Assembly: GCA_900078405.1 (NCBI GenBank)
Contig: FLTS01000001.1
Coordinates: 434,001 to 498,000, forward strand
Direction: 5' to 3'
DNA length: 64,000 nucleotides
Source: an uncultured Stenotrophomonas sp.
GTDB lineage: Bacteria; Pseudomonadota; Gammaproteobacteria; Xanthomonadales; Xanthomonadaceae
Notes under the pieces: model-generated
Databases searched by the model: none
What the model saw: the letters and a program-made list of their open reading frames with translations, nothing else
What the model was told of the DNA's origin: nothing
Position numbers and translations under genes: made by a program
Shown: one piece after another, positions 1-10,244 of the stretch
Layout of the letters: the number at the start of each line of letters is the position of its first letter
How positions within the stretch are numbered: the stretch's first letter is position 1

Positions 1-1544
1 GCGGCCCGGCGGAATGCATCGGCAAGGCAGGTTTCCCGGTCCCGTGCCTCATCCGGGTGACGCCATGCGACCACGCCGTCCGGGCGGACCAGCGAGACGC
101 CGCGCGCGGTCACGCCGAAAGCATCGGCAAACTCTTCCGGGTGATCGAAGCGGATATCCATGCCGACTTGCACGGTATCCAGCGGCAACCCCAAATGCCC
201 GGCCACGTTCCTGCCGGCGGCGATCCACTCCGGGGCTTGGCTGAGGAGGGTGAAACGGCATGCGAACAGGTCGATCGTCGAGATGCGGACGTCGTGCCGG
301 GTGACCCATACATGCGGTGCACGGGTACCGGGCTGGCCGGCCCAGCTTTCCGGGGAAGCGGCTGCAGGCAGTTCCGCACCGGCACCGAGGACGATGTGCG
401 AGCGCTGCAACTGACCCAGTTCCATCGCGGCCTCGCCGTGGAGTGTGGTTTCCAGCGGAGATTCCAGCCAGCGCGCATGGTCGGGCCGGGCGAAGGTCTG
501 CTGGTGGCGAAGCCAGCCGATCGGCTGACGCTCGCTGCCATAACTGTCCAGCAGGGACGGGCTGGAAATGCCCCGCAGCACCAGTTGCAGTTTCCAGGCC
601 AGATTGCCAGCATCGTCGATGCCGGTGTTTGCACCGAACCCGCCGCGCGTGGGTGGCAACTGGTGCGCAGCGTCGCCGAGCAGGAACACGCGTCCACTGC
701 TGTAGGCCGCGGCGATGCGGCCGGCCATCTCCCAGCGGCCGGTGGTGATGCGCTCGAACGGGATGTCGCGGCCCAGTGCGGCACGGATCGCGTCGTCGAG
801 TTCGGCACCGCCGCGCGGCCGGTCGTCGTCGAACATCAGTACCCAGCGTCCGTCACCGTAGGTGGTCAGGAAGCCCTGTACGCGCGGGTTGTCGATCTGG
901 AACTGCCGGACCCCGCGATCCAGCCATGCGTCGGCGCCGGGGCAATGAAACAGGACGCTGCGCAGGGTGTGCAGGTGGCCAACCCCGATACGGGCAATGC
1001 CGGCCTGTTCGCGGATCGGACTGGCGGCCCCGTCGCAGGCCAGCAGATACGTGACATGGAGTTCATTGCGGGTGCCGCCGGCACGGTCGCTGATGGTGGC
1101 AATGATGCCGTCTTCCACCTCGCGCCAGCCAAGCAGGCGCTGCCCGTACCTCAGGTCCGCGCCGCGCTCGGCCGTGGCCTCGCGCAGGATCGGCTCGAGC
1201 CTGTCCTGGGCGATGGCGGCGCCACGGCACGGCGAGTATGCTGATGCCGGTGGCCCCGGTTTGCCCGGCGTCCACGGCAGTGGTTCGCTCCAGTGGCCGG
1301 CAAGGCTTTGCGCCTTGACCCGGCGCAGCTGGCTCCCGGCCGGCACCTGCGGTATGCGCTCGCCGATGCCGGCCGCGCGATACAGCTCCAGGGTGCGTTC
1401 GGTGAAACCCATTGCGCGCGGGTGTGGCGAACTGCCCGGATGCTTCTCGACGAGCACATGGGCGATGCCGTACATGGACAGGAACAGCGAGGTGGACAGG
1501 CCGACAAGGCTTCCACCAACGACAAGTACGGGGGTGTGGTGCAT
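1..1544 (-). CDS. FAD-dependent aromatic-ring monooxygenase, 3' end cut by window
   Basis: The reading frame starts at ATG 1544, nine bases after a GGAG, and runs open off the left edge (514 complete codons seen). Residues 1-35 form the Rossmann FAD-binding start (VVGGSLVGLS, then VEKHPGSSPHPRA), a DG-type motif (ACDGAASPIR) lies near residue 170, and the second FAD motif GDAAH is at 290-294. This order is that of the PheA/TfdB/PHBH family of NAD(P)H-dependent flavin hydroxylases, which hydroxylate phenolic or polyketide rings. The family's C-terminal thioredoxin-like domain begins before the edge. The Gly-loop reads GGSLVG rather than the usual GGGPVG. The substrate cannot be told, and the next gene upstream is not clearly linked. 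Confidence 0.85.
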   Translation of the reverse strand, partial: MHHTPVLVVGGSLVGLSTSLFLSMYGIAHVLVEKHPGSSPHPRAMGFTERTLELYRAAGIGERIPQVPAGSQLRRVKAQSLAGHWSEPLPWTPGKPGPPASAYSPCRGAAIAQDRLEPILREATAERGADLRYGQRLLGWREVEDGIIATISDRAGGTRNELHVTYLLACDGAASPIREQAGIARIGVGHLHTLRSVLFHCPGADAWLDRGVRQFQIDNPRVQGFLTTYGDGRWVLMFDDDRPRGGAELDDAIRAALGRDIPFERITTGRWEMAGRIAAAYSSGRVFLLGDAAHQLPPTRGGFGANTGIDDAGNLAWKLQLVLRGISSPSLLDSYGSERQPIGWLRHQQTFARPDHARWLESPLETTLHGEAAMELGQLQRSHIVLGAGAELPAAASPESWAGQPGTRAPHVWVTRHDVRISTIDLFACRFTLLSQAPEWIAAGRNVAGHLGLPLDTVQVGMDIRFDHPEEFADAFGVTARGVSLVRPDGVVAWRHPDEARDRETCLADAFRRA

Positions 1545-1899
1545 GGACAGGAACTCCAGGTCGAATGCCGCAGGCGACGGCAAAGGCCGTGGCCGGGCTT
1601 CCTGGAAAGCAGCATTCGGGCTTGCCAACGAGGGCTGCGCGCACGCGGCGACAGGAAGCGGCACACGTCCGCCTTCCGTCGTGGTCCGCGTCCCCATCGG
1701 GACTGGAACAGGGCTGCCTGGCAGTCGCCAGGGCAGCTGGCCGGGGCTCACCACACCGGCCCGCCTTTTTCGACCGGGCTTTTGTAGCGCAAACGAAAAT
1801 CGCTGGCAAGGCGCGGTGCTGGCGGTCCGGCTGCTTTCCTGCGGGGAGAACGGCCGTATGTCGGTACGGCCGTTCCGGTTCGGGTATCGCACCACCCGC
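1545..1899. other. 355-bp non-coding stretch
   Basis: This lies between the hydrolase (which ends at 1900) and the start of the monooxygenase; both read leftwards. I see no convincing protein or RNA gene. It holds the hairpin at 1848-1875 and should hold the monooxygenase promoter, but no clear -35/-10 pair is visible. Confidence 0.5.
1848..1875 (-). terminator. Hairpin after the hydrolase gene
   Basis: GAACGGCCGTA (1848-1858) and TACGGCCGTTC (1865-1875) are perfect 11-bp arms around a 6-base loop. The hairpin lies just beyond the hydrolase stop on the minus strand. There is no T-run, so it may be a transcript-end stabiliser rather than a true intrinsic terminator. Confidence 0.45.
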
Positions 1900-2844
1900 T
1901 TACTTGCGCAGGAATGCCAGCAGGTCCCGGTTGACGCGATCCTTGTGGGTATCGGTCAGGCCATGCGGTGCACCGGGGTAGACCAGCAGTTCGGCACCTT
2001 CGATCAGTGCGGCCGAAGCCCTGCCGGAGCTGTCGATCGGCACGATCTGGTCGTCGTCGCCGTGGATCACCAGCGTGGGCACGTCGAAATCCTGAAGGTC
2101 CCGACGGAAATCGGTGGCCGAGAACGCGGCGATCGATTCGTAGGTGTTCTTGTGCCCGCCCTGCATGCCCTGCGCCCACCAGCTGTCGATCAGGCCCTGC
2201 GACACCTTGGCGCCGGGGCGGTTGAACCCGTAGAACGGGCCGGAGGCGATGTCGAGGTACAGCTGTGAACGGTTTTCCAGCGAGGCCTTGCGGATGCCGT
2301 CGAACACCTCGATCGGCAGCCCGCCCGGATTGTCGTCGGTACGCAGCATCAGCGGTGGCACGGCGCTGATCAGCACCGCCTTCTTCACCCGGCCGGTGCC
2401 GTGGCGGCCGATGTAGCGGGCCACTTCGCCGCCGCCGGTGGAGAAGCCGACCAGGGTGACGTCCTTCAGGTCTAGCGTATCGATCACCGCGGCCAGGTCG
2501 TCGGCGTAATGATCCATGTCGTTGCCGTCCCACGGCTGGCTGGAACGGCCGTGGCCGCGGCGGTCGTGGGCGACCACGCGATAGCCGTGATCGGCCAGGA
2601 ACAGCATCTGCGATTCCCAGCTGTCCGAGCTGAGCGGCCAGCCGTGGCTGAAGGTCACTACCGGGCCGTCCTTCGGGCCCCAGTCCTTGTAGTACAGCTG
2701 CACGCCGTCGGCGGTGGTGACGTAGTTGCCCTGCACGGTGGCGCGGGCGGCGATCCGGTCCGGGCTTTCGCTGGCTTGGGTGCCGGTGGCGGCGACGGCC
2801 AGCAAGGTGGCGGCAACGGTGTTGGTGATGGTGTTCATGGTCAT
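1900..2844 (-). CDS. Secreted alpha/beta hydrolase, non-haem chloroperoxidase/esterase type
   Basis: A 314-residue protein with an N-terminal signal peptide (hydrophobic stretch about residues 7-20, ending ATGTQA). The catalytic serine is S135 in GFSTGG, the acid lies in the [11 protein letters not shown] segment near 265, and the histidine is in GAPHGL near 293. This is the fold and motif order of cofactor-free haloperoxidases/arylesterases, whose real job is usually ester hydrolysis or perhydrolysis. ATG 2844 and ATG 2838 both follow AGGAG; I chose 2844, and an ATG at 2871 has no ribosome site. It follows ohr by 33 bp on the same strand, so the two probably form an operon for peroxide or organic-acid stress. 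Confidence 0.85.
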   Translation of the reverse strand: MTMNTITNTVAATLLAVAATGTQASESPDRIAARATVQGNYVTTADGVQLYYKDWGPKDGPVVTFSHGWPLSSDSWESQMLFLADHGYRVVAHDRRGHGRSSQPWDGNDMDHYADDLAAVIDTLDLKDVTLVGFSTGGGEVARYIGRHGTGRVKKAVLISAVPPLMLRTDDNPGGLPIEVFDGIRKASLENRSQLYLDIASGPFYGFNRPGAKVSQGLIDSWWAQGMQGGHKNTYESIAAFSATDFRRDLQDFDVPTLVIHGDDDQIVPIDSSGRASAALIEGAELLVYPGAPHGLTDTHKDRVNRDLLAFLRK

Positions 2845-2877
2845 GGTTCTCCTGATCGGGGGGATGTGCATGGAAGG

Positions 2878-3306
2878 TCAGTCAGCGACCACGAGCGACA
2901 CGTCGATGTTGCCGCGGGTGGCATTGGAGTACGGGCAGATCATGTGGGCCTGCTCGACCAGCGCCTGCGCCTGTTCGCGTGGCAGCCCCGGCAGGCGGAT
3001 GGTCAGTTCGACCTCGATGCCGAAACCGCTGGCGATGGGGCCGATGCCGACCTTGCTGGTGATCCGGCTGTCGGCGGGCAGGGCCAGCTTCTGGCGGCCG
3101 GCGACGAGCTTCAGGGCGCCGAGGAAACAGGCCGAATAGCCGGCAGCGAACAACTGCTCGGGGTTGGTGCCGTCGCCGCCGGCGCCACCGAGCTCGCGCG
3201 GCGTGGACAGCTTCACGGCCAGGGCGCCGTCGGAGGAGAGGGCTTGGCCTTCGCGGCCACCGGTGGCGGTGGCGGTGGCGGCGTAGAGGATCTTGTCGAT
3301 GGACAT
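2878..3306 (-). CDS. ohr: Organic hydroperoxide resistance protein (Ohr/OsmC family)
   Basis: A 142-residue thiol peroxidase of normal family length. It reduces organic hydroperoxides through two cysteines, seen here as C60 ([10 protein letters not shown]) and C124 ([12 protein letters not shown]). It starts [11 protein letters not shown], as typical Ohr proteins do. In other bacteria it is often controlled by the MarR-type OhrR. No such gene is nearby; an AraC-type regulator is transcribed divergently 111 bp away and is the local candidate regulator. The gene is probably co-transcribed with the hydrolase that follows. Confidence 0.93.
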   Translation of the reverse strand: MSIDKILYAATATATGGREGQALSSDGALAVKLSTPRELGGAGGDGTNPEQLFAAGYSACFLGALKLVAGRQKLALPADSRITSKVGIGPIASGFGIEVELTIRLPGLPREQAQALVEQAHMICPYSNATRGNIDVSLVVAD

Positions 3307-3417
3307 GGTGGATTCCGTTGGCTGAGGGATGTATGCCCGGCGGGCAGGACGTACTTTGCGCGTCTGGCTGATACGATTTGCGACGTGAAGTCCTGAAAAT
3401 TTGACTTGGAGTACGAA
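3307..3417. promoter_or_regulatory. Divergent promoter region, ohr / AraC gene
   Basis: This 111-bp gap separates the start of ohr (left) from the AraC regulator (right), so it must carry promoters for both. The stretch around 3386-3405 is less GC-rich than its surroundings. I cannot define an operator by eye. Confidence 0.4.
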
Positions 3418-4257
3418 GTGGTCGACCGCCTCGCCGTCCTGCTGGAACGTTTTCCGGTAAGCGCCCAGGTCTTCAACGCCGGTGCGTTGTGCGGGATCAA
3501 CCTGTTGGAGGCCGACGATGTCCATGGCCAGCTGCACCTGCTGCGGCGTGGGCCGCTGGAGGTGACTCATGGCGGTCCGCCGGTGTGGATCGACCAGCCC
3601 AGCGTGTTGCTGTATCCGCGGCCGCTGTCCCACCGCTTCAGTTCCGACCCCGAGCACGGCGCCGACCTGACCTGCGCCAACCTGCGTTTCGAGGGGGGCA
3701 TGCACAACCCGCTGGCCGATGCGTTGCCCGCCTTTGTGTGTATGCCATTGGCCGCACTCGAAGGTGCCGAGCCGGTGCTGGCACTGCTGTTCGAGGAAGC
3801 CTTCGAGCGGCGTTGTGGCCGCCAGGCGATGATCGACCGCCTGTTCGAGGTGGTGATGATCCAGTTGCTGCGCCAGTTGATGGAGCGGGGCGAGATTGCC
3901 AGCGGCTTGCTGGCCGGGCTGTCACATCCGCGCTTGCGGCACGCGCTTGTCGCCATGCAGGAAGGCCCGTGCCGCGAATGGACGCTGGAGGAACTGGCTG
4001 CCGTCTCGGGCATGTCGCGCAGCGTATTTGCAGCCACCTTCCGGGAAACGGTGGGAAGCACGCCAGGGCAATATCTGCTGGGATGGCGGGTGGCCCTTGC
4101 GCAACAGGCGTTGCGTCAGGGGCGACCGCTCAAGATCATCGCCGCCGAGATCGGCTATGGCAGCGAGGCGGCGTTGTCGCGTGCGTTCAAGGCGCATAGC
4201 GGGCTGTCGCCCAGGGCTTGGAAACAACGGCATGATGCCGGCACTGGTCCGTCTTGA
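3418..4257 (+). CDS. AraC-family regulator with N-terminal cupin (cupin_6)
   Basis: A 279-residue transcription factor. Residues 1-165 form a cupin-like sensing domain ([11 protein letters not shown], then [11 protein letters not shown]). The C-terminal 100 residues hold two helix-turn-helix motifs: [19 protein letters not shown], and [17 protein letters not shown] followed by SPRAWK. The start is set by GGAG (3408-3411) six bases before GTG 3418; an in-frame TTG at 3406 lies too close to the same site. Relatives often control adjacent hydrolase or oxidoreductase genes, so the divergent ohr-hydrolase pair is the probable target (inference). Confidence 0.9.
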   Translation: MVDRLAVLLERFPVSAQVFNAGALCGINLLEADDVHGQLHLLRRGPLEVTHGGPPVWIDQPSVLLYPRPLSHRFSSDPEHGADLTCANLRFEGGMHNPLADALPAFVCMPLAALEGAEPVLALLFEEAFERRCGRQAMIDRLFEVVMIQLLRQLMERGEIASGLLAGLSHPRLRHALVAMQEGPCREWTLEELAAVSGMSRSVFAATFRETVGSTPGQYLLGWRVALAQQALRQGRPLKIIAAEIGYGSEAALSRAFKAHSGLSPRAWKQRHDAGTGPS

Positions 4258-4408
4258 ATGCCGACCGGTGTTCTACGCATCGCCGTGAGGGGCATGTGGC
4301 CATGATGATTGCCTTCAGGATTGCGGCCATGGGCATGGCTAGAGTGTCATCGACGTTTCACCTGCCGTTTCAATACCACCCTGTCCAATACAGGCCATCT
4401 GTCTTGCG

Positions 4409-5074
4409 ATGCGGTGTGGCATGAAGGGAAATGCAGGAATCGACCGCCCCGTTGTCATGCTGCTGCATGGAATCTGGAACGCACGGGCCTGGGTGGGGCC
4501 GTTGGCATGGCGCCTGCGCCTGCGCGGGTTCGAGGTAGCCAGCTTCGGTTATCCCAGTGTTTTCGGTGGCCCCGATGTGGCGGTGCCGGCGCTGGTCGAA
4601 CGGTTGCGTGGGCTGGGGGAGGTATCGCTGGTCGGTCACAGCCTGGGCGGGCTGGTGGCGCTGGAGGCGCTGCGCCGGGCGCCGGAACTGGACGTGCCGC
4701 GCGTGGTCTGCCTCGGTTCCCCGCTGCTCGGCAGCGACACCGCCAGGATGTTGGCCGGCCACGGCTGGATGGCGGCGTTGGGCCGCAGCGGCGACCTGTT
4801 GCAGCACGGCCTGGCCGAATGGGATGGCCGGGCGGAAGTGGGGCTGGTGGCCGGCAGCGTGCCGCATGGCCTGGGTGCGCTGATGGGCGCGATGCAGGGT
4901 GACTCCGACGGCACCGTGGCGCTGGCCGAAACCCGGTTGCCGGGCCTGGCCGACCACTGCGTGGTGCAGGCCAGCCACAGCGGCCTGGTGCTGTCGCCGG
5001 AGGTGGCCGACCTGACCGCCGCGTTCCTGCGCCACGGGCGCTTCCGCGAAGGGCGCGCGCGCCGCGCCGCCTGA
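4409..5074 (+). CDS. Small alpha/beta-fold hydrolase, lipase-like
   Basis: Up to 221 residues. An HG oxyanion motif (LLHGIWNAR, residues 18-26), the nucleophile S78 in LVGHSLGG, a CLGSPLLGS segment and a late histidine (QASHSGL) give the layout of small lipase/acyltransferase-like hydrolases of the kind related to triacylglycerol lipases. There is no signal peptide, so a cytoplasmic protein is likely. Neither ATG 4409 nor ATG 4421 has a good ribosome site; the second would remove four residues. It stands alone between the AraC gene and yebC. The substrate is unknown. Confidence 0.75.
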   Translation: MRCGMKGNAGIDRPVVMLLHGIWNARAWVGPLAWRLRLRGFEVASFGYPSVFGGPDVAVPALVERLRGLGEVSLVGHSLGGLVALEALRRAPELDVPRVVCLGSPLLGSDTARMLAGHGWMAALGRSGDLLQHGLAEWDGRAEVGLVAGSVPHGLGALMGAMQGDSDGTVALAETRLPGLADHCVVQASHSGLVLSPEVADLTAAFLRHGRFREGRARRAA

Positions 5075-5140
5075 CGGGAGCCTGCCGGGGATCGGTTAGA
5101 ATCCGCGCTCCTGTTCCTGACAGAAGTACGGTAGATCCCA

Positions 5141-5866
5141 ATGGGTAGAGGTCCCTCCATCGAAGCCCGCAAGAACGCATCCGACGCGAAGCGTGGCAAG
5201 ATTTTCACCAAGATCATCCGCGAGATCGGCGTGGCCGCGCGCGGCGGTGGAGGGGACCCCAACAACAACCCGCGCCTGCGCGTGGCGATGGACAAGGGCC
5301 TGGCCGCGAACATGTCCAAGGACGTGATCGAGCGTGCCATCAAGAAGGCCACCGGCGAGCTGGAAGGCGTCGAGTACGAGGAAGTGCGTTACGAGGGCTA
5401 CGCGCCCGGTGGCGTGGCGGTCATCGTCGACTGCCTCACCGACAACCGCGTGCGCACCGTGGCCGACGTACGCCATGCGTTTTCCAAGTGTGGCGGCAAC
5501 ATGGGCACCGAGGGCTCGGTGGCCTTCATGTTCAAGCGGCTGGGCGTGCTGAGCTACGCACCGGGCGCCGACGAGGAGAAGATCACCGAGGCGGCCATCG
5601 AGGCCGGTGCCGACGACATCGTCGTCTATCCCGATGACGCTTCGATCGACGTCATCACCGCACCGGAAAGCTTCCAGTCGGTGAAGGACGCGATGGAGGC
5701 GGCCGGGCTGGCTGCCGGCCACGCCGAGATCACCTTCCGCGCCGACAACGACATCGCCGTCGAGGGCGATGTCGCGCTGCAGGTGAAGAAGCTGCTGGAC
5801 ATGCTCGAGGACCTGGACGACGTGCAGGACGTGTATTCCAACGTCGACCAGGCCGGCTTGGCCTGA
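5141..5866 (+). CDS. yebC: YebC/PmpR family protein (TACO1-like)
   Basis: A 241-residue protein that matches the family along its length, from [19 protein letters not shown] through NNPRLR and the acidic C-terminus LEDLDD. YebC-type proteins were long annotated as transcription regulators; members are now also linked to translation of proline-rich stretches. It stands directly before ruvC, the conserved yebC-ruvC order of gammaproteobacteria. A TTAGAAT (5096-5102) lies about 40 bp before the ATG and could be the -10 of the operon promoter. Confidence 0.95.
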   Translation: MGRGPSIEARKNASDAKRGKIFTKIIREIGVAARGGGGDPNNNPRLRVAMDKGLAANMSKDVIERAIKKATGELEGVEYEEVRYEGYAPGGVAVIVDCLTDNRVRTVADVRHAFSKCGGNMGTEGSVAFMFKRLGVLSYAPGADEEKITEAAIEAGADDIVVYPDDASIDVITAPESFQSVKDAMEAAGLAAGHAEITFRADNDIAVEGDVALQVKKLLDMLEDLDDVQDVYSNVDQAGLA

Positions 5867-5933
5867 GCGCGCGCGTCACATCGCGTGAGACGGCGGCCGG
5901 CGATGATGGCCGCCGTCCCTCCCGGCCACGGCA

Positions 5934-6455
5934 ATGACCCGCATCCTCGGCATCGACCCCGGCTCGCAGCGCACCGGCATCGGCATCATCGACGTCGATG
6001 CCGGCGGCCGTGCGCGGCACGTTCACCACCAGCCGCTGGTATTGCTGGGCGCGGACAACTTCGCCCAGCGCCTGAAAGTGCTGGCGCAGGGACTGCACGC
6101 CTTGATCGGGGAATACCGGCCGCAGGAAGTGGCGATCGAAAAGGTGTTCATGGCCAAGAACGCAGACTCCGCGCTCAAACTTGGCCAGGCGCGCGGCGCG
6201 GCGCTGTGTGCGGTGGTGCTGCGCGACCTGCCGGTCAGCGAATACGCCGCCACCGAGATCAAGCTGGCGGTGGTCGGCCGCGGTGGTGCGGAGAAACAGC
6301 AGGTACAGCATATGGTCGGGTTGATGCTCGGCCTGCAGGGCAAGCTGCAGGCCGATGCCGCCGACGCGCTGGCCGTGGCCATCACCCATGCGCATGTGCG
6401 TGCGACGGCGAACCGGCTGGGCGTGGACGTGCGTTCCGCGTGGAGCCGGAAATGA
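5934..6455 (+). CDS. ruvC: Holliday junction endonuclease RuvC
   Basis: A 173-residue homodimeric resolvase that cuts Holliday junctions brought to it by RuvAB. Visible acidic active-site residues are D8 in [13 protein letters not shown]70 in VAIEKVFM and the pair in DAADALAVA near the C-terminus, as in the RNase H-like fold of the family. It follows yebC by 67 bp. A 130-bp spacer containing hairpins separates it from ruvA, which is longer than usual for these coupled genes. Confidence 0.96.
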   Translation: MTRILGIDPGSQRTGIGIIDVDAGGRARHVHHQPLVLLGADNFAQRLKVLAQGLHALIGEYRPQEVAIEKVFMAKNADSALKLGQARGAALCAVVLRDLPVSEYAATEIKLAVVGRGGAEKQQVQHMVGLMLGLQGKLQADAADALAVAITHAHVRATANRLGVDVRSAWSRK

Positions 6456-6473
6456 ACGGAGCGCGCGCAGAAT

Positions 6474-6575
6474 CAAAGCCCCTCTCCCTGCGCAGCGCGC
6501 AGGGCGTTCGGGCGTGCAGGCGCCAGTGGCGCATGAACCACGCTCCCTCACCCCGAAGGGAGAAGGAAACAGCAG
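6474..6575. repeat. Hairpin-rich spacer between ruvC and ruvA
   Basis: Two tight hairpins are visible: CCCTGCGC/GCGCAGGG (6486-6493 and 6497-6504, 3-base loop) and GCGCC/GGCGC (6520-6524 and 6528-6532). The block is flanked by CCCCTCTCCC at the left and GAAGGGAGAAGG at the right, which are roughly complementary. This looks like a dispersed intergenic palindromic element placed inside the operon. It could attenuate or process the transcript between ruvC and ruvA. Confidence 0.5.
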
Positions 6576-6585
6576 GAGCTTTCCC

Positions 6586-7173
6586 ATGATCGGACGTCTG
6601 CGCGGCATCCTCGCCCACAAGGCCCCACCGTGGCTGGTGATCGACGTCGGCGGCGTCGGCTACGAGCTGGAGGCGCCGATGAGCACCTTCTACGACCTGC
6701 CCGACATCGGCCGCGAGGTGGTGCTGTTCACCCACTACGCGCAGAAGGAGGACAGCGTGTCGCTGTACGGTTTCCTGCGCGAGGGCGAGCGGCGCCTGTT
6801 CCGCGACGTGCAGAAGGTCACCGGCATCGGCGCGAAGATCGCGCTGGCGGTGCTGTCCGGGGCCAGCGTCGATGAATTCGCGCGGCTGATCCAGGCCGGC
6901 GACGTCACCGCGCTGACCCGCATTCCCGGCATCGGCAAGAAGACCGCCGAGCGCATGATCGTGGAGCTGCGCGACAAGGCCGCCGAGTTCTCCGGCGGTG
7001 GCGCGCCGATGGCCGGTGCGGCGGCCGCCGACCCGGTGTCCGAGGCCACGGTGGCCCTGCAGCAACTGGGCTACAAGCCTGCCGAGGCGGCGAAGATGGC
7101 GCGCGATGCGGCCGCCGAGGGCGATGACGTCGCCACGGTGATCCGCAAGGCGCTGCAATCGGCGCTGCGCTGA
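6586..7173 (+). CDS. ruvA: Holliday junction branch-migration protein RuvA
   Basis: A 195-residue DNA-binding subunit that holds the four-way junction and loads RuvB. It begins MIGRLRGIL, as the family does; the OB-fold region is followed by two helix-hairpin-helix motifs ([13 protein letters not shown] and [13 protein letters not shown]), then a flexible linker and a C-terminal RuvB-binding domain ([11 protein letters not shown]). The start follows CAGGAG. kup is inserted between ruvA and ruvB here, so the two subunits are not adjacent. Confidence 0.96.
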   Translation: MIGRLRGILAHKAPPWLVIDVGGVGYELEAPMSTFYDLPDIGREVVLFTHYAQKEDSVSLYGFLREGERRLFRDVQKVTGIGAKIALAVLSGASVDEFARLIQAGDVTALTRIPGIGKKTAERMIVELRDKAAEFSGGGAPMAGAAAADPVSEATVALQQLGYKPAEAAKMARDAAAEGDDVATVIRKALQSALR

Positions 7174-7212
7174 CGCATCCTTTCCCGGCCGCGTGGCCGC
7201 CCCGAGACCGCA

Positions 7213-9111
7213 ATGTCCACTGCTTCCCACAAGCAAGAAACCCCCGGCGGTGGCGCCGGCCTGGCGTTGATCGTCGGCGCGCTCGGCGTCGTCTACGGCG
7301 ACATCGGCACCAGCCCGCTCTACACCCTGAAGGAAGCGTTCTCGCCGCACTACGGCCTGGACAGCGGCCACGACACGGTACTGGGCGTGCTGTCGCTGGC
7401 GTTCTGGGCGCTGATCATGGTGGTCACGCTGAAGTACGTGACCATCATCATGCGTGCCGACAACGACGGCGAGGGCGGCATCATGGCGCTGATGGCGCTG
7501 GCCCAGCGCACCCTGCGCAACGGCTCGCGTTCGGCCTACGTGGTCGGCATCCTCGGCATCTTCGGTGCCTCGCTGTTCTTCGGCGACGGCGTCATCACCC
7601 CGGCGATCTCTGTGCTGGGCGCGGTCGAGGGCCTGCAGGTGGCCGCGCCGGCCTTGGGCCACTTCGTGGTGCCGATCACCCTGGTGGTGCTGGCGGCGGT
7701 GTTCGCCGCGCAGCGCTTCGGCACCGAGAAGGTGGGCAAGGTGTTCGGCCCGGTGATGATGCTGTGGTTCGTGGCACTGGCGGCCATCGGCATCTGGAAC
7801 GTGGTCGCCGCGCCGGAGGTGCTCAAGGCGTTCAATCCGTGGTGGGCGGTGCGCTTCTTCGTCGAGCATGGCTGGCACGGCATCTTCATCTTCGGCGCGG
7901 TGGTGCTGGCGGTGACCGGCGGCGAGGCGCTGTACGCGGACATGGGCCACTTCGGCGCACCGCCGATCCGCCATGCCTGGTATTTCTTCGTGCTGCCATG
8001 CCTGGTGCTGAACTACCTGGGGCAGGGCGCGCTGGTGCTGCGCCGGCCCGACGCGGTGGCCAACCCGTTCTTCGAGGCGGTGCCGGGCTGGGCGCTGGTG
8101 CCGATGATCGTGCTGGCGACGATGGCGGCGGTGATCGCCAGCCAGTCGGTCATCACCGGCGCGTTCTCGGTGTCGCGGCAGGCCATGCAGCTGGGCTACA
8201 TCCCGCGCATGCGCATCAAGCACACCTCGCATGACACCATCGGCCAGATCTACATCCCCGGCATCAACTGGGGGCTGGCGGTGATGGTGTTCGGGCTGGT
8301 GCTGGCGTTCCGCAGCTCGTCCAACCTGGCCGTGGCCTACGGCATCTCGGTATCGGCGACGATGCTGATCGACACCCTGCTGCTGGCGCTGGTGGCGCGC
8401 GTGCTGTGGCCGCGTGCGCGGCGTTGGATCCTCGCCCTGTGCGTGCCGTTCTTCTTCATCGACCTGGCCTTCGTCGTCGCCAACGGCGCCAAGCTGCTGC
8501 AGGGCGCATGGTTCCCGGTGGTGCTGGGCATCGTGCTGTTCACGATGATGCGCACCTGGCGCCGCGGCCGCGAGCTGTTGCGCGACGAAATCCGCAAGGA
8601 CGGCATCCGCATCGACAGCTTCCTGCCGGGGCTGATGCTGGCCCCACCGGTGCGGGTACCGGGCACGGCGGTGTTCCTGACCGCCGATTCCACGGTGGTG
8701 CCGCATGCGCTGATGCACAACCTCAAGCACAACAAGGTGCTGCACGAGCGCAACGTGTTCCTGCACGTGGAAACCCTGCCGGTGCCCTACGCGGCGGCGG
8801 GGCAGCGGCTGAAGGTCGAACCGGTGGGCGACGAGTTCTACCGCATCCACGTCCGCTTCGGCTTCATGGAGACCCCTGACGTGCCACTGGCGCTTATGCG
8901 TTCCTGCGACCACGGCGGCATTTATTTCGACCCGATGGACACCACCTTCTTCGCCAGCCGCGAGACCATCGTCGCCAGCGCCAACCGCGGCATGCCGATC
9001 TGGCGCGACAAGCTGTTCGCGGTCATGCACCGCAACGCCGCCTCGGCCACCGGTTTCTTCCGCATCCCCGGCAACCGGCTGGTGGAGCTGGGTGCGCAGG
9101 TGGAGATCTAG
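7213..9111 (+). CDS. kup: Low-affinity K+ transporter Kup (KUP/HAK/KT family)
   Basis: A 632-residue inner-membrane protein, normal for Kup. It has about 12 hydrophobic segments up to residue about 450, starting with the family signature [18 protein letters not shown] and including [14 protein letters not shown] and [15 protein letters not shown]. The remaining C-terminal third is hydrophilic and cytoplasmic. Kup imports potassium by proton symport. The gene starts 39 bp after ruvA, in line with co-transcription, although there is no functional tie to recombination. The downstream hairpin at 9138-9168 may end this transcript. Confidence 0.95.
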   Translation: MSTASHKQETPGGGAGLALIVGALGVVYGDIGTSPLYTLKEAFSPHYGLDSGHDTVLGVLSLAFWALIMVVTLKYVTIIMRADNDGEGGIMALMALAQRTLRNGSRSAYVVGILGIFGASLFFGDGVITPAISVLGAVEGLQVAAPALGHFVVPITLVVLAAVFAAQRFGTEKVGKVFGPVMMLWFVALAAIGIWNVVAAPEVLKAFNPWWAVRFFVEHGWHGIFIFGAVVLAVTGGEALYADMGHFGAPPIRHAWYFFVLPCLVLNYLGQGALVLRRPDAVANPFFEAVPGWALVPMIVLATMAAVIASQSVITGAFSVSRQAMQLGYIPRMRIKHTSHDTIGQIYIPGINWGLAVMVFGLVLAFRSSSNLAVAYGISVSATMLIDTLLLALVARVLWPRARRWILALCVPFFFIDLAFVVANGAKLLQGAWFPVVLGIVLFTMMRTWRRGRELLRDEIRKDGIRIDSFLPGLMLAPPVRVPGTAVFLTADSTVVPHALMHNLKHNKVLHERNVFLHVETLPVPYAAAGQRLKVEPVGDEFYRIHVRFGFMETPDVPLALMRSCDHGGIYFDPMDTTFFASRETIVASANRGMPIWRDKLFAVMHRNAASATGFFRIPGNRLVELGAQVEI

Positions 9112-9137
9112 GGGCGGCGGCCGCATCCGGAGGTTCA

Positions 9138-9168
9138 TGAAGTTGCCGGCCGGCAGCCGGCAACTTCA
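9138..9168. terminator. 13-bp hairpin between kup and ruvB
   Basis: The arms at 9138-9150 and 9156-9168 are perfect complements (core GTTGCCGGC/GCCGGCAAC) around the loop CGGCA. No T-run follows. It is placed to end or attenuate the kup transcript before ruvB. Confidence 0.5.
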
Positions 9169-9203
9169 ATTCGGAAACGACTGGTTTGCCGCATAATCAC
9201 GCC

Positions 9204-10244
9204 ATGACCGAACCCCGCATCATCGGCGCCGACGCCACCCGCGAAGACGACGCTGCCGACGCCAGCATCCGCCCGAAACGCCTGGCCGATTACCTCGGCC
9301 AGCAGCCGGTGCGCGAGCAGATGGACATCTACATCCAGGCCGCCAAGTCGCGCGGTGAGGCGCTCGACCACGTGCTGATCTTCGGCCCGCCCGGGCTGGG
9401 CAAGACCACCTTGAGCCACGTCATCGCCAACGAGCTGGGCGTGGCGCTGCGGGTGACCTCCGGGCCGGTGATCGAGAAGGCCGGCGACCTGGCCGCGCTG
9501 CTGACCAATCTGCAACCGCACGACGTGCTGTTCGTCGATGAAATCCACCGCCTGTCGCCGGTGGTCGAGGAAGTGCTGTATCCGGCGATGGAGGACTTCC
9601 AGATCGACATCCTGATCGGCGAAGGCCCGGCCGCGCGCAGCGTCAAGCTCGACCTGCAACCCTTCACCCTGGTTGGCGCCACCACCCGCGCCGGCCTGCT
9701 GACCGCGCCGCTGCGCGACCGCTTCGGCATCGTGCAGCGGCTGGAATTCTACTCGGCCGAGGAGCTGACCCGCATCGTGCGCCGCTCGGCGGCGATCCTC
9801 GGTATCGACTGCAGCGCCGAGGGCGCCGGTGAGATCGCGCGGCGTTCGCGCGGCACCCCGCGCATCGCCAACCGCCTGCTGCGACGCGTGCGCGACTACG
9901 CCCAGGTCAAGGCCGGTGGCCACATCGACCAGGACGTGGCGCAGGCGGCGATGCAGATGCTCAAGGTCGATCCGGAAGGCTTTGACGAACTCGACCGGCG
10001 CCTGCTGCGCACGCTGGTGGAATATTTCGACGGTGGCCCGGTCGGCATCGAATCGCTGGCCGCCGCATTGTCGGAAGAACGCGGCACGCTGGAAGACGTG
10101 GTCGAGCCGTACCTGATCCAGCAGGGCTTCCTGGTGCGCACCGCGCGCGGGCGCATGGCCACCCACAAGGCCTACCGGCACATGGGGCTGAAGGCCCGGG
10201 CCGCGCCCGCCGACCTGTTCGTGGAGCCGCCCGATGTCGAGTGA
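9204..10244 (+). CDS. ruvB: Holliday junction ATP-dependent helicase RuvB
   Basis: A 346-residue AAA+ motor driving branch migration with RuvA. Walker A is GPPGLGKT (61-68), Walker [10 protein letters not shown] (109-117), sensor 1 LVGATTRAG, and the arginine-finger region is [13 protein letters not shown]. The C-terminal winged helix includes [12 protein letters not shown]. The start is ATG 9204; an in-frame TTG further upstream lacks support. Its last 11 bases overlap ybgC, coupling recombination genes to the Tol-Pal operon in transcription. Confidence 0.97.
   Translation: MTEPRIIGADATREDDAADASIRPKRLADYLGQQPVREQMDIYIQAAKSRGEALDHVLIFGPPGLGKTTLSHVIANELGVALRVTSGPVIEKAGDLAALLTNLQPHDVLFVDEIHRLSPVVEEVLYPAMEDFQIDILIGEGPAARSVKLDLQPFTLVGATTRAGLLTAPLRDRFGIVQRLEFYSAEELTRIVRRSAAILGIDCSAEGAGEIARRSRGTPRIANRLLRRVRDYAQVKAGGHIDQDVAQAAMQMLKVDPEGFDELDRRLLRTLVEYFDGGPVGIESLAAALSEERGTLEDVVEPYLIQQGFLVRTARGRMATHKAYRHMGLKARAAPADLFVEPPDVE

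Noticed and set aside
6382..9138. Very long open frame on the minus strand opposite ruvA and kup
   Set aside because: It is His/Arg/Gln-rich with no recognisable motif and mirrors the strong G/C third-position bias of kup. Similar mirrors occur opposite hrpA, lysAC, GH97 and the TonB-dependent receptor.
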